The notes under the pieces were generated by a model. It made no database searches. It was not told where the DNA came from and saw only the letters and a program-made list of their open reading frames with translations. Position numbers and translations under genes: made by a program. A stretch of 60,566 nucleotides of DNA from a bacterium (GTDB lineage Bacteria; Auribacterota; UBA3054). Below are positions 33,339 to 43,326 of the stretch, piece by piece; within the stretch, counting starts at the first letter, position 1, and each line of letters begins with the position of its first letter. The DNA lies in the NCBI GenBank assembly GCA_017616555.1, contig JAFZXZ010000008.1, positions 1-60,566 on the forward strand, written 5' to 3'.

Positions 33339-35942
33339 ATGTCAAGAACTTTATTGCTTTCAGCGATCATGTTTGCGGCGGCGGCGTTCGGCGCCGAAGT
33401 CTATTACACTTGCGATTTTGAAGACGGTTTCACAACGGGCGACCTGCAGGGCCAGAAAGGTTGGACCGTCAGGACTACGGACGGCTACTGTCACGAGGAC
33501 AATGTGGCGACGGTAGGGGACTATCACTCCCGCCAGTGCGTTAAAATTGGCAAAGCCACCGGTTGGAACGGTGTCATCGTGAAAAACATTTCGCCTTCTC
33601 CGAACGGCAGTCTTTTGAAAGTTTCTTTTAAAATGTTCTGGCCTACTGATAGCAGCGTTTCCGCAGTGCAAATAGCCAGCGACTGGTGGAACCGCCCCAT
33701 GCAGCTTAGCTTCAAAACGAACAGCGATGGAACCTTCAGGGTCGGCTCCATTCAGGACAAAGCCACCAATGTTCCCGATGACATCAAGAACGTTTCTTTC
33801 AGCATGGGCGAGTGGATCAACATTTCCTACACCATAGACTTCAGAGCCGGCATCCTGGGTAAGCTTACGATTGGCGAAAAAGAGAGCGATCTTAGCCTTG
33901 TTCCAATAAAAGACGATTCCAAGAATCTCAAAAGTTTCTCTATCGTCACCGACGCCGACGCCAACGTCTGTCTGGACGATATCAAGGTCGAATCGATAGA
34001 CAGGGAAGGCAGTCCGATTTTGGCGCTTGGGTCCACCACCCTTTTGGTTGCCAGCAAAGCTACTGCCGCAAAATTGTCGCTTTTCAACATGGGCGGCGGG
34101 GAACTGACTTACAGGGCCTATTGCGATGATCAGCCAGATTGGCTGACCATCAAGAATCCGGAAGGGACTTTTACAGAGAACATGGTCCTGAATTTCAATT
34201 TTGACCGTTCCCTCATGGAGACCAACGTCTATTACGTCAACGTCAATATAGACGGCGGTTCTGCCGGCAGCAAAGTCTGCCTTTTGAAAGTTCAAAGTAA
34301 GGGCGCGATCTGCTCCTACACTTTTGATCCGCCTGCTCTTTATCCCGGCGAGATCACCGGCCAGGACGGCTGGGAAGGCATCAGGGACGACGGCTACGGA
34401 TATCCTGACAACTGCATGCTGGTCACCAACGTCGATTACGGCGTGGACGGTCCCTGCGGTTTCATTAAGAACGCCTACGGTTGGAACAGTTACACCTGCC
34501 CGGCAGTCTCCCAAAAAGATGCGGTCGTCAGAGTTTCCATGAAGATCAGAAAGGATAGTGAATCCAGCCAGGATTCCTTCTTCTTCCGCAACGGATGGTG
34601 GGATTTCCTCTATGAGTTCTATTTCTGGTGCTACGATGGCGATTTCTATCTCTACAAATTCAACGATGGAAAGCCTTACGCTGTCACCGGCTTTCATCCT
34701 TTTCCCCTCGACACCTGGCTTGATTTCTCCTTCACCATCGATCTGAGGCTTTACAGATTGACGGAATTCTCGCTGGGCGATTTTTCAACCAACCTTACTT
34801 CCGGCTTCGAACTTTACGTCCAGCATAACTCGACGAACAGATATGAGAATCTAAATACGCTGGCCTTTGTTTGCGGCAGCGGCGAAGTAACGGACGCCAA
34901 CCTTCTCGTTGACGACATTCTGGTCGTCGAACTGGAAAGGGAGAAGATGCCCATGCCGTTACTGGATCCTGTCATAACGTTGGATCCCACTCAGGAAAAG
35001 GTGAACGTTCCTGTTATGAACACCGGCGGCAGGGCTTTCAAGTATACGCTGAACGTTCTGGACCTGCCACAGAATCTCATTCCTCAGCCCGCCACCGGAA
35101 GGGTCGGAACAAGCGGGAATCTTAATTTCGATCTTTACACTAACGGCCTGGACGACGGCTTCTACCGCACCAGGGTGGTAATGGATTACAAAGCCACCTC
35201 CGGCAGCGGAGAAGGCTCCATCACTTCGCTTTTCACCTTCGCCAAGGGCGGCTGGTATTACGCCACGGAGTTTGAAGGCGACTGGTATCACGAGGGCGAA
35301 CTTCGCAGCCAGGACACTTGGCTGGCCGGAGCCGACAAGCGGGAAGAGGTTCCTTTCGTAACAAAATTGGACGGAGAACAATGTGTGGAATTGCCCGGAG
35401 TAGGCTTTATCAAGACTTCCTGCTTCGTGCCGGCTGAGAGCGCCTTTACTTTCAAGAGCCGCTTCTTCGCGGAATCGGGAGACGACGAAGGCTATGCCAA
35501 AGTGTCTTTCATCGATGACACAGGTTTCATGCCTTTCTATCTCTGCCGGGACAAGGATCTTCGCAAGGTCGTTTTGGGTTATATCCCAGCCGGCGGCGAT
35601 GAGTTTGAGCCTTTGGCCACCGCGCCTTTCGACACCTGGCAGGAATTCTCTTTCAGCCTGGATACCAGCATGGACAAGAACGAAGTTTTGAGCCTTGTTT
35701 TCGGTGATACCGAATTGGTGTTCCCCGAGGGCACGTTCTTCCTTTACAGCGAGTACGATACTTGCGCCGTCAGCAACCTCACTATCAGGGTGGAGAACGG
35801 AAGCGAGGAAGAGGAGGAAAACGCCGACGTTGCGCCTTTCTTCTTCGACAACATCGTCGTCCATGACAACGCTGTGCCGGAACCGCTCGCTGACCTTCTC
35901 TTTACGGCGCTTGCGCTTTTAGCTTTGAGAAAAACAAAATAA
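33339..35942 (+). CDS. secreted PEP-CTERM protein with BACON-like and jelly-roll repeats
   Basis: 867 aa. Signal peptide (1-18), three jelly-roll-like modules (starting near 20, 330 and 640; motifs G-D-L-Q-G-Q-K-G-W, G-E-I-T-G-Q-D-G-W, G-G-W-Y-Y-A-T-E-F-E-G), separated by one canonical BACON-like domain (about 225-320) and one divergent copy (about 540-630). The C-terminus AVPEPLADLLFTALALLAL plus RKTK is a PEP-CTERM-type tail. It is the same family as 28784-33196, 37049-39694 and 39716-43306 but shorter by two modules. ilvE starts 11 bp downstream and may be read from the same transcript. Confidence 0.8.
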   Translation: MSRTLLLSAIMFAAAAFGAEVYYTCDFEDGFTTGDLQGQKGWTVRTTDGYCHEDNVATVGDYHSRQCVKIGKATGWNGVIVKNISPSPNGSLLKVSFKMFWPTDSSVSAVQIASDWWNRPMQLSFKTNSDGTFRVGSIQDKATNVPDDIKNVSFSMGEWINISYTIDFRAGILGKLTIGEKESDLSLVPIKDDSKNLKSFSIVTDADANVCLDDIKVESIDREGSPILALGSTTLLVASKATAAKLSLFNMGGGELTYRAYCDDQPDWLTIKNPEGTFTENMVLNFNFDRSLMETNVYYVNVNIDGGSAGSKVCLLKVQSKGAICSYTFDPPALYPGEITGQDGWEGIRDDGYGYPDNCMLVTNVDYGVDGPCGFIKNAYGWNSYTCPAVSQKDAVVRVSMKIRKDSESSQDSFFFRNGWWDFLYEFYFWCYDGDFYLYKFNDGKPYAVTGFHPFPLDTWLDFSFTIDLRLYRLTEFSLGDFSTNLTSGFELYVQHNSTNRYENLNTLAFVCGSGEVTDANLLVDDILVVELEREKMPMPLLDPVITLDPTQEKVNVPVMNTGGRAFKYTLNVLDLPQNLIPQPATGRVGTSGNLNFDLYTNGLDDGFYRTRVVMDYKATSGSGEGSITSLFTFAKGGWYYATEFEGDWYHEGELRSQDTWLAGADKREEVPFVTKLDGEQCVELPGVGFIKTSCFVPAESAFTFKSRFFAESGDDEGYAKVSFIDDTGFMPFYLCRDKDLRKVVLGYIPAGGDEFEPLATAPFDTWQEFSFSLDTSMDKNEVLSLVFGDTELVFPEGTFFLYSEYDTCAVSNLTIRVENGSEEEEENADVAPFFFDNIVVHDNAVPEPLADLLFTALALLALRKTK

Positions 35943-35952
35943 AGGAGTTATT

Positions 35953-36978
35953 ATGAGCAAAGACATCGATTGGGGCAAATTGGGTTTCGCCTACATGAAG
36001 ACGGACTACCGCTACGTCTCTTACTACAAGGACGGAAAGTGGGACGAAGGAAAGCTTGTGACAGACGATTCCATAACCCTTAACGAGTGCGCCTGCGTTT
36101 TCCAGTACTGCCAGGCCTGCTTCGAAGGTTTGAAGGCCTACACCACCAGGGACGGACGCATCGTGAGCTTCAGGCCCGACCTTAACGCCCAGCGCATGGC
36201 CGAGTCCGCTAGACGTCTTGTGATGCCTCCTTTCCCTGAAGAGCGCTTCGTTGAGGCCGTGAGGGCCCTTGTCAAGGCTAATAAGGATTACGTTCCGCCC
36301 TTTGGCAGCGGCGCTACTCTTTACATCCGCCCATTCATGATTGGAAGTAATTCCGTCATCGGTGTGAAGCCGGCGGAGGAGTTTGAGTTCAGGATGTTCT
36401 GCACGCCGGTGGGCCCGTACTTCAAGGGCGGCGCAAAGCCGATCGTCATCAGAGTCTGCGACTACGACAGAGCGGCCCCCAGGGGCACCGGGCACATCAA
36501 AGCCGGGCTTAACTATGCCATGAGTCTTTACGCCGGCATGGAAGCCCATGCGGAAGGCTACGCTGAGAATATGTACTTAGACCCCGCCACCAGGACGAAA
36601 GTGGAGGAGACCGGCGGCGCCAACTTCATCTTCATAACGAAAGACGGCACCTTCGTGACGCCGAAGTCCGAAAGCATCCTGCCCTCTATTACCCGCCGCT
36701 CTTTGATGGTCGTGGCGGAAAAATATCTCGGCATGAAAGTCGAGCAGAGGGAAGTTTTGCTCTCCGAAGTTCCAGACTTCGCGGAATGCGGCCTCTGCGG
36801 CACCGCGGCGGTCATCTCCCCGGTGGGCAAGATCGTGGACCACGGCAAAGAGATCTGCTTCCCCAGCGGCATGGAGAAGATGGGGCCCTTTACGCAGAAA
36901 CTCTACGATACGCTTACAGGCATCCAGATGGGCCAAATAGAGGGTCCCGAGGGCTGGGTCGATACAGTTATCGGGTAA
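35953..36978 (+). CDS. ilvE: branched-chain amino acid aminotransferase
   Basis: A 341-aa class IV PLP aminotransferase of the longer (BCAT2-like) branch. Visible: QACFEGLKAY, RPDLNAQRMAESARRL, the PLP lysine in GHIKAGLNYA, EETGGANFIF for the catalytic-loop glutamate, and SILPSITRRS for phosphate binding. It transfers amino groups between branched-chain amino acids and 2-oxoglutarate. RBS AAGGAG precedes ATG 35953. It sits between two pairs of PEP-CTERM genes and is metabolically unrelated to them, although aminotransferase and indolepyruvate/2-oxoacid oxidoreductase activities (53892) belong to connected amino acid catabolism. Confidence 0.93.
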   Translation: MSKDIDWGKLGFAYMKTDYRYVSYYKDGKWDEGKLVTDDSITLNECACVFQYCQACFEGLKAYTTRDGRIVSFRPDLNAQRMAESARRLVMPPFPEERFVEAVRALVKANKDYVPPFGSGATLYIRPFMIGSNSVIGVKPAEEFEFRMFCTPVGPYFKGGAKPIVIRVCDYDRAAPRGTGHIKAGLNYAMSLYAGMEAHAEGYAENMYLDPATRTKVEETGGANFIFITKDGTFVTPKSESILPSITRRSLMVVAEKYLGMKVEQREVLLSEVPDFAECGLCGTAAVISPVGKIVDHGKEICFPSGMEKMGPFTQKLYDTLTGIQMGQIEGPEGWVDTVIG

Positions 36979-36996
36979 GCCTAGAAAGGCGCCTAA

Positions 36997-37034
36997 AAAC
37001 AAAAAGGCGGGCTTTGCAGCCCGCCTTTTTGTTT
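36997..37034. terminator. bidirectional terminator between convergent genes
   Basis: A 17-bp perfect stem, AAACAAAAAGGCGGGCT (36997-37013) and its inverse (37018-37034), with loop TTGC. Poly-A and poly-T flanks serve ilvE (plus) and the 37049 gene (minus). Confidence 0.95.
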
Positions 37035-37048
37035 GCGTTTGAGATCAC

Positions 37049-39694
37049 TCAACGGCGTCTCTTAAACAAGAGCAGAATAAGCAGCAAGCCGAGTATCGCC
37101 GGTTCAGGCAGCGTGGCGTCACAGAAGACGATGTTGTCAATGCTGGCGGCGACCGTGGATATGCCGCTTTCCTCGTCATAATTCCAGGCGGAAAGCTCGA
37201 ACTGATCCAGATCATGTTCGTCATAATTCGGGTCGAAGACAACTTCACCGGGAATAAAGTTGGTTGAGAAATCGTTAACGGACAACCAATTCACGCAGGA
37301 GGCGGAGACGTCCATGTCCGCTTCGAAGGAAAGGGAATTCCATTTGTCTAAGGGCGCCTCGGCCAGTTCTCTGTAATCATCCTCTCCGCTGGGCTTGTGG
37401 CAGATAAGAGCGGCCTTGCGCACGGGATCGCACATAATGTACAAGGGGAAGTTTCCATCAGAATCTTTGTGTTCTTTCTGAACGGATTCGTTTTTGGCGG
37501 TGAAGCGCAGGGCGTAGTAGTGCTCGATATTCTTCATGAAGAAGCGCAGCGAGGCGCGGTACTTCGCGCCAGAGGGGACTCTTAAGCTCGAAACAGCGGT
37601 GCCGTCTTCAGAAAAGGAGAGGCACTGTGCGCCGCTGACAAGGGATATTCCGGGAGCTTTGCCGGAAGATGCGGAAACCTTCCAGGTGTCCTGGCCGTTC
37701 AGGGGGCCCAGCTTGTATGTTGACCCTTCGAATTCCGTGGTGTAGAACCAGCCGCCCTTGGCGAAGGTAACGATAGAAGTCAGGGAGCCGGAATTGCTGC
37801 CGTCGCTGGCTTCGTAGTCCATGACGACTCTGGAGCGGTAGAAGCCGTCTTCCAGGCCGGTTCTGGTAAGCCTTAGAACAAGGTTCCCGGTCGAGGAGAC
37901 CGTGCCGCTGGCAGATTTTGGCCTTAGCTTGTCCGGATAATCCAAAACGGTTATGTTGTATTTGAATTTTGCGGAGCCGTCGTTGACGATTTTGTTCGTT
38001 ACAGAAGTGAGGTCGTCCCCGAAGGTAAGTGAGGAGGACCAGGTGGGGATGGCTATGGGCTCGCGATCCAGCTGCTCGACTTTCAAGTTGTCGATTAAGA
38101 GCATGGCGTTTTCCGTTTCCTCGCCTCCGGAGCTGATGCCGAACTTGGTGTAGTTGTTGGCGGGAGCAGTGCCGCCCGGCCTGTTCCTTATGGGAATGCC
38201 GTCCGTGTAGTTCGTGACATAGTCGCCAAGCGTGAAGGCCGTGAGTTTAGCGGCGCGGTAGTCAACCGTGAAGGAGAAATCAAGCCACTGGTCAAGGGGA
38301 GCCTCGTAGGTGCCGATGAGCTGGTAGTTGTCGTCCTCGTTCATCCTGTACATGTAGAAGTGGTCCTCGTAGCGCCAGAGCCACATGTGCACGGAATTGT
38401 ACCAGTAGTCCTGATGTATGGTGAAGGAATCCTCGTCGCCCAGGGAGCCTTTGTAGATCTTGAAACTCACCCTGACTTTGGCGTTGGCGTCGGAATTGAC
38501 TTCGCAGGTGTAGCCGTCCCAGCCAGTGCCGCGCTTCATATAGGCGCAGGCTCCATCAAAGCCGAAACTGACGTTGGTCACGAGCATCTCGTTGTAGGGT
38601 TTGCCGTAACCGTCGTCGCGTTTGCCGGCCCAGCCGCCCTGGCCGGTTATTTCGCCGATCTGGTAGAAAGGCGGCTCGAAGTTCTCGTACAAAAGAACGT
38701 TTCCTGAGGCGACGCCCACGGCGAGATACTTGGTGCCGGCGTCTCCCGCGTCAACTTTGACAAGCGTCCTGTAGTAACCGTTGGTCATGAGGCTTCTGTC
38801 GAAGCTTAATTTCACGCTGGCCGAGCCGGAGCAGGTGCCGTTGGTTGGAGTTATGGAAAGCCACTCCGGGGAATCCTCGCAGCTGACAGCGTAATCGAAG
38901 GAGCCGCTGCCGTTATTCATAATGGAAAAAGACGCCTGCTTGGCAGCTCTTGCGACGGCGAGCGTGTTGGGAGTCAGGAGAAGCTCCGGGGGATTCGTGC
39001 TGCCTTCCGTTATCACGACAGAAAGGTTGTCGGCGGAAACGTCGCATTCCAGGGCGAAGCGGAAGGGCTTCGGTTTGCTGGCGGTGGTGTAGTGGTTGTA
39101 GCCCATGAGAAGCGTGTCGGTATTTTCGAAGACTTTGTCGTCGATCTCGAATTTTACTATCATCTTGCGGGCTGGGTCGAAGGTAGCCTTGTAGGAGTGA
39201 TAGGTGTCGGCGGGATATTCCCCCAGCGGGAGGGTGTAGCTCTTGGCCGTCAGAATGTTGTAGCAGTCAAGGCTGATGGTGCAGGTGTCGCCCGAACTTT
39301 TGGAGACGACGGTCGCCATTTCCTTTTCGTTTTCACACAGGAATTTGACCCAGTTGTTCAAACCGCCAGGCGTCATAAAGTCGCCGGACATGACCACGTA
39401 TTTCCCTTCCAGGCTGTCGCTAAAGGTGAATGAGCGTCCCAAAAAGGGCTTGTAGTCGCCGTCGGTCCTCAGGCAAAGCGCTTGCGAGCCTGATTTGACC
39501 AGGGAGGCCCTGTTGGTGACCGCATAGACGGAACGGGAATTGTGGCGGCTGTCCGTGGAAGTCCAGCCTTTCTGACCAATCACTTTGCCCAGAGCATAGC
39601 CCTCCTCCGCTTCAAACCCTATTTTTAAGATCTCGGTGTCGGCGAAAAGGGAGACGGCCAGGAACGGCAGAAGCATTAGAAGGCTCTTTTTCAT
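37049..39694 (-). CDS. secreted PEP-CTERM protein with BACON-like and jelly-roll repeats
   Basis: 881 aa. Signal peptide (MKKSLLMLLPFLAVSLFA), three jelly-roll-like modules (openings at V-I-G-Q-K-G-W, E-I-T-G-Q-G-G-W and P-L-N-G-Q-D-T-W), a canonical BACON-like domain (about 235-330: PEWLSITPTNGTCS, then GYYRTLVKVDAGDAGTK), and a divergent copy before the last module (GLEDGFYRSRVVMDYEAS). The C-terminus LPEPAILGLLLILLLF plus KRRR is a PEP-CTERM-type tail. It is second in an operon with 39716-43306 (RBS AAGGAGA, 21-bp gap), and its transcript ends at the hairpin at 36997. Confidence 0.8.
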   Translation of the reverse strand: MKKSLLMLLPFLAVSLFADTEILKIGFEAEEGYALGKVIGQKGWTSTDSRHNSRSVYAVTNRASLVKSGSQALCLRTDGDYKPFLGRSFTFSDSLEGKYVVMSGDFMTPGGLNNWVKFLCENEKEMATVVSKSSGDTCTISLDCYNILTAKSYTLPLGEYPADTYHSYKATFDPARKMIVKFEIDDKVFENTDTLLMGYNHYTTASKPKPFRFALECDVSADNLSVVITEGSTNPPELLLTPNTLAVARAAKQASFSIMNNGSGSFDYAVSCEDSPEWLSITPTNGTCSGSASVKLSFDRSLMTNGYYRTLVKVDAGDAGTKYLAVGVASGNVLLYENFEPPFYQIGEITGQGGWAGKRDDGYGKPYNEMLVTNVSFGFDGACAYMKRGTGWDGYTCEVNSDANAKVRVSFKIYKGSLGDEDSFTIHQDYWYNSVHMWLWRYEDHFYMYRMNEDDNYQLIGTYEAPLDQWLDFSFTVDYRAAKLTAFTLGDYVTNYTDGIPIRNRPGGTAPANNYTKFGISSGGEETENAMLLIDNLKVEQLDREPIAIPTWSSSLTFGDDLTSVTNKIVNDGSAKFKYNITVLDYPDKLRPKSASGTVSSTGNLVLRLTRTGLEDGFYRSRVVMDYEASDGSNSGSLTSIVTFAKGGWFYTTEFEGSTYKLGPLNGQDTWKVSASSGKAPGISLVSGAQCLSFSEDGTAVSSLRVPSGAKYRASLRFFMKNIEHYYALRFTAKNESVQKEHKDSDGNFPLYIMCDPVRKAALICHKPSGEDDYRELAEAPLDKWNSLSFEADMDVSASCVNWLSVNDFSTNFIPGEVVFDPNYDEHDLDQFELSAWNYDEESGISTVAASIDNIVFCDATLPEPAILGLLLILLLFKRRR

Positions 39695-39715
39695 TGTTCT
39701 CCTTGGTAAAAGATT

Positions 39716-42700
39716 TTAGGCGGCTTTCCTTTTCAGAAGAGCCAGCGCCAGGATGACAAGCGGAACTGCAAGGATCGGTTCCGGAACGTTAGCGTCGCAG
39801 AGGACGAGGTTGTCAACGTAAACGCCGGCATGGTCGTCCTCTATGAGGCAGTAGGCCGAGATAAAGAACTGGTCCAGCACAGCGCTGTCGTAAGAGGGAT
39901 CCAGCACAATCTCTCCCTCGTAGAAGTTGGTGGTGAAGTCGTTTAAGGTAAGCGAAACGGCGCAGCATCTTTCCACATCCGTGTCCAAAATGAAGGAGAG
40001 CTCGTTCCACTGCTCCATCGGCGCTTCGCACAGTTCGAAGACTTCGTCGTCTCCGTAGTTTTTATAGCCGACAACAGCTTTATTGTCCTTGGGATCGTAA
40101 ACCACGCAGAAGGGGATGTTGCCGTCTCTTCCTATTTTGGTATTCTTCGCGGACAGATCCATTTCGTAAGGATTATTGTTCTTCTCCAGGTAGAAGCGCA
40201 AGCTTGTTCTGTAGGGAGTTTCTGCCGGGACAAGCATAGAGGAGGTGGCGGTGGAGTCGTACGGGAAATAGAGGCACTGCAGGCCGTTGAAGACCTTGAT
40301 GCTGGGTTCAGCTGTTCCCCAGGTGTAGGCGCTCCAGGTGTCCTGGCCGTTCACAAAACCAGGCTTATAGGTCATGCCTTCAAATTCCGTGGTGTAGAAC
40401 CAGCCGCCCTGACAGTATGTCACAAACGAGGTGATGGAGCCGGAGTTAACGCCGTCAACGGCTTTGTAATCCATGATGAGATAGGAGCGGAAGAAGCCGT
40501 CGTCGATCGTGGAGCGGTCCAGCTTAATGACGGCGCTGCCGGATTGCGAAATAGTGCCGCTGGCGGGCTCGGCGGAGAGGCCTTTGGTTTGGCCAACGAA
40601 CTTCAGGTTATAGTTGAAATCAACGCTGCCGAGGTTGTCTATTTTGTTCGTTATGCTGGAAAGTTCCTCGCCGACGCTGATGACGCTCGTCCATATGGGC
40701 GCCGCCACGGCCGGCCTGTCGATCTGCTCGACTTTGATGTTGTCGATATAGACCATGGCGTCAACCGTACTTTCTCCGCCCGCCGCTATGGCGAAGTATT
40801 CGTATCTTTCAACGGGTTTGGTGAAGTCGTTGGGGGCGTTCCGAAGGGTAATGCCCTCCGGGAAGTCCACGGTCTCGCTTCCGAAAGTGACGCTGGTCAG
40901 CTTGTAAGCGCGGTAGTCCAAGGTAAAGGAGAAGGGGACCCATTCGTCCAAAAATTCGGCGTGCTCGCCCACAAGCTCGTATTTTTCGCCATTGTTGAAC
41001 CTGTAAAGGTTGAAGTGGTCGTCGTGGCGCTTGAAATCGAAATGGGCGCAGTTGCCCCAGTAGTTCTCGTGGATGTTGAAGGAGTCAACGTCGGCTTCCG
41101 AACCGAAATAGAGCATCATGGAAACTTTGACCAGGGCCTGTTTGTCGCATTTGGCCTTAAGCGTGTAACCGTCCCAGCCGTTGCCGCGCCAGAGGTGGGC
41201 GCAAGCGCCCTCATAGCCGAAGTCCACGTTGGTAACGATCATCTCGTTGTAGGGCAAACCGTAGCCGTCGTCTTTCTTGCCGTTCCAAAGTCCCTGTCCG
41301 GTCACTTCGCCGGGAACCATATATGGGGCCTCGAAATTCTCGTACATGACGACTGTTCCGTTGGGCACGGCCAAATAGATCTGTTTGGTGCCGGCCTCTC
41401 CGGCGTCCACGGTCACAAAAGTCCTGTAGTAGCCGTTGGTCATGAGGCTTCTGTCGAAGGAGAGCGTAACAGTTTGCGGAGAGACGCAGCTGCCCTCCGC
41501 GGGCTCTATTGTGAGCCATTCCGGAGCGTCTTCGGCGCTCACCGTATAATCGAAGGAAGTCGTGCCGGTGTTACGGACCTGGAAGGTGACGGAATTACTT
41601 GTCCTTTCAGCGTAGATAGTGTCAGTCGAAACGGCGAGCTTGCCGTCATTGATCTCCCTTTCCGTCTGCTCGATCTTAAGATCGTCAATAAATATTTTTG
41701 CGTCAACAGTACCGCTGTTGCCGCAGCCGATGGCGAAACTTTCGTATCTTTCACAGGGATCGACGCGGTCGTTGGGCTTGCCCCAAAGGGCGAAGCCTTC
41801 CGCATAGTTCGTCGTCAGGTTGCCGAAGGTCAAACTATTCAGGACGTAGGAAGTGTAGTCCATGGTGAAGCTGAAGTCGATCCAGGTGTCAAGCGGTTCG
41901 CTGTGTTCACCGGCCAGCAGATATTTGTTGGCGTCGTTGAATTTGTAAAGATAAATGCGGTCGTCCACGCGCTTGAAGTAAAAATGAGCGCATCTGCTCC
42001 AGTAGGGTTCCGTGATGAAGAGATTTTCAACATCCGATTCGGAACCGAAGTACAATTTTAGGCTGACCTTCACGCAGGAGCCCTTGTCGGCTTTGGCGGG
42101 GCAGGTGTAGCCGTCATAGCCGTCGCCACATAAAAGGTGGGCGCAGGCGCCGTCGATGCCGAAATCAACGTTGGTCACGATCATATTGTTGTAAAGCGGG
42201 CCATAGCTGTCGCCTTTTTTACCGTTCCAGGCGCCCTGGCCGGTTATTTCGCCCTCTGTCATGTAGGGAGTTTCAAAATTCTCCTCCATAAGGACGTTTC
42301 CGCTGGCCACGCCGAGATAGAGCGTTTTCGTTCCGGCATTCCAGGTGCTCACTGTGATGAGAGTCTTGTAATAGCGGTCGGTCATGCCTTCCCTGTTTAT
42401 CGTCAGCGTGACTTTTTGCGAGGCGCTGCAGGTGCCGGAGGCAGGCTCTATGGTCAGCCATTCCGGATCATTGTCTGTCGTTATAGTGTAATCGAAGGGC
42501 GAGGTGCCTGCGTTCATGATGTTGAAAGTGGCGCTGTCCGAGCTTTTGTCAACATACAGTCCGCCTTTTGAGAGCATGAGTTCCGCCGGCTTGGTTTCGG
42601 CCTGCCTGGTCTCTATCTTCAGGTTGTCGCAGCTTAGATCGCATTCCAGGGCGATGCGGTTGGGGATGGGCTCCTTGGAGGAATCGCTTTTGTAATAGCC

Positions 42701-43306
42701 CATCATTCTTGTGGCTGTGTTGGTAAGGACATTGTCGTCCAGGGAGCAGCTGACGATGGACTTGTGAGTGGGATCGACGACCAGCTCATAGTGGCAGAAA
42801 GTGTTGTCGGGGATCTCGGCGACTTTTTCCTCCTTGTGACCGCCCCCTATGAGGTCGGTGTAGGAAAATTTAACGCTGTGGTAGCCTTCCCTGTTGTAGG
42901 CGACGAGTGTGGCGTATTCCCTGGAGTCGGCGAAATTCAGCTTTACCCAGCTGTCCTTGCCGGGGGGATAAAGGAAGTCGCCGGACAGAACCACGTATTT
43001 GTTTTCCACGCTTTCCAGCTCGAAATTGACGCCGACGAAAGGCCTTTCGTCGCTATCAGAGCCTTCATATCTGAAGGTGCGCATTGTGAGAGCCTGGCTG
43101 CCGCTTTTCACGAGCTCGGTCTTGTTGGTGACGTCAAATATGGCGGCGTCGCTGTGTCGGCCGTCTATGACGTTCCAGCCAACTTGTTCAGTAACAGATC
43201 CAAGTTCGAAACCTTCCTCCGGTTCGAAGCCGCAGGAATAAACGAGGTCATCGGCGGCGCAGAAAACAGAGGCCGCAAACAAGGTGCAGAGCAATAAGTT
43301 TTTCAT
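39716..43306 (-). CDS. large secreted PEP-CTERM protein with BACON-like and jelly-roll repeats
   Basis: 1196 aa. Signal peptide (1-17), four jelly-roll-like modules, two canonical BACON-like domains (PEWLTIEPASGTC and PEWLTIEPAEGSC, each followed by YYKT/YYRT and an A-G-T-K strand) and one divergent copy. Modules 2 and 3 are nearly identical in motif order (ENFETPY / ENFEAPY, GEITGQ / GEVTGQ, NGKKxDxYG), indicating recent internal duplication. The C-terminus VPEPILAVPLVILALALL plus KRKAA is a PEP-CTERM-type tail. It is first in the operon with the 37049 gene, and very similar to it in the first and last modules. Confidence 0.82.
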   Translation of the reverse strand: MKNLLLCTLFAASVFCAADDLVYSCGFEPEEGFELGSVTEQVGWNVIDGRHSDAAIFDVTNKTELVKSGSQALTMRTFRYEGSDSDERPFVGVNFELESVENKYVVLSGDFLYPPGKDSWVKLNFADSREYATLVAYNREGYHSVKFSYTDLIGGGHKEEKVAEIPDNTFCHYELVVDPTHKSIVSCSLDDNVLTNTATRMMGYYKSDSSKEPIPNRIALECDLSCDNLKIETRQAETKPAELMLSKGGLYVDKSSDSATFNIMNAGTSPFDYTITTDNDPEWLTIEPASGTCSASQKVTLTINREGMTDRYYKTLITVSTWNAGTKTLYLGVASGNVLMEENFETPYMTEGEITGQGAWNGKKGDSYGPLYNNMIVTNVDFGIDGACAHLLCGDGYDGYTCPAKADKGSCVKVSLKLYFGSESDVENLFITEPYWSRCAHFYFKRVDDRIYLYKFNDANKYLLAGEHSEPLDTWIDFSFTMDYTSYVLNSLTFGNLTTNYAEGFALWGKPNDRVDPCERYESFAIGCGNSGTVDAKIFIDDLKIEQTEREINDGKLAVSTDTIYAERTSNSVTFQVRNTGTTSFDYTVSAEDAPEWLTIEPAEGSCVSPQTVTLSFDRSLMTNGYYRTFVTVDAGEAGTKQIYLAVPNGTVVMYENFEAPYMVPGEVTGQGLWNGKKDDGYGLPYNEMIVTNVDFGYEGACAHLWRGNGWDGYTLKAKCDKQALVKVSMMLYFGSEADVDSFNIHENYWGNCAHFDFKRHDDHFNLYRFNNGEKYELVGEHAEFLDEWVPFSFTLDYRAYKLTSVTFGSETVDFPEGITLRNAPNDFTKPVERYEYFAIAAGGESTVDAMVYIDNIKVEQIDRPAVAAPIWTSVISVGEELSSITNKIDNLGSVDFNYNLKFVGQTKGLSAEPASGTISQSGSAVIKLDRSTIDDGFFRSYLIMDYKAVDGVNSGSITSFVTYCQGGWFYTTEFEGMTYKPGFVNGQDTWSAYTWGTAEPSIKVFNGLQCLYFPYDSTATSSMLVPAETPYRTSLRFYLEKNNNPYEMDLSAKNTKIGRDGNIPFCVVYDPKDNKAVVGYKNYGDDEVFELCEAPMEQWNELSFILDTDVERCCAVSLTLNDFTTNFYEGEIVLDPSYDSAVLDQFFISAYCLIEDDHAGVYVDNLVLCDANVPEPILAVPLVILALALLKRKAA

Positions 43307-43326
43307 AATGAAAAAAGGTTGTTTTT

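Noticed and set aside
40544..42061. Open frame of 505 codons antisense to the 1196-aa PEP-CTERM gene
   Set aside because: It mirrors the BACON/jelly-roll repeats of the sense gene and lacks any known motif.
28784..43306. Polysaccharide lyase or glycoside hydrolase activity of the PEP-CTERM proteins
   Set aside because: The jelly-roll-like and BACON-like modules suggest binding, but no catalytic signature could be found.
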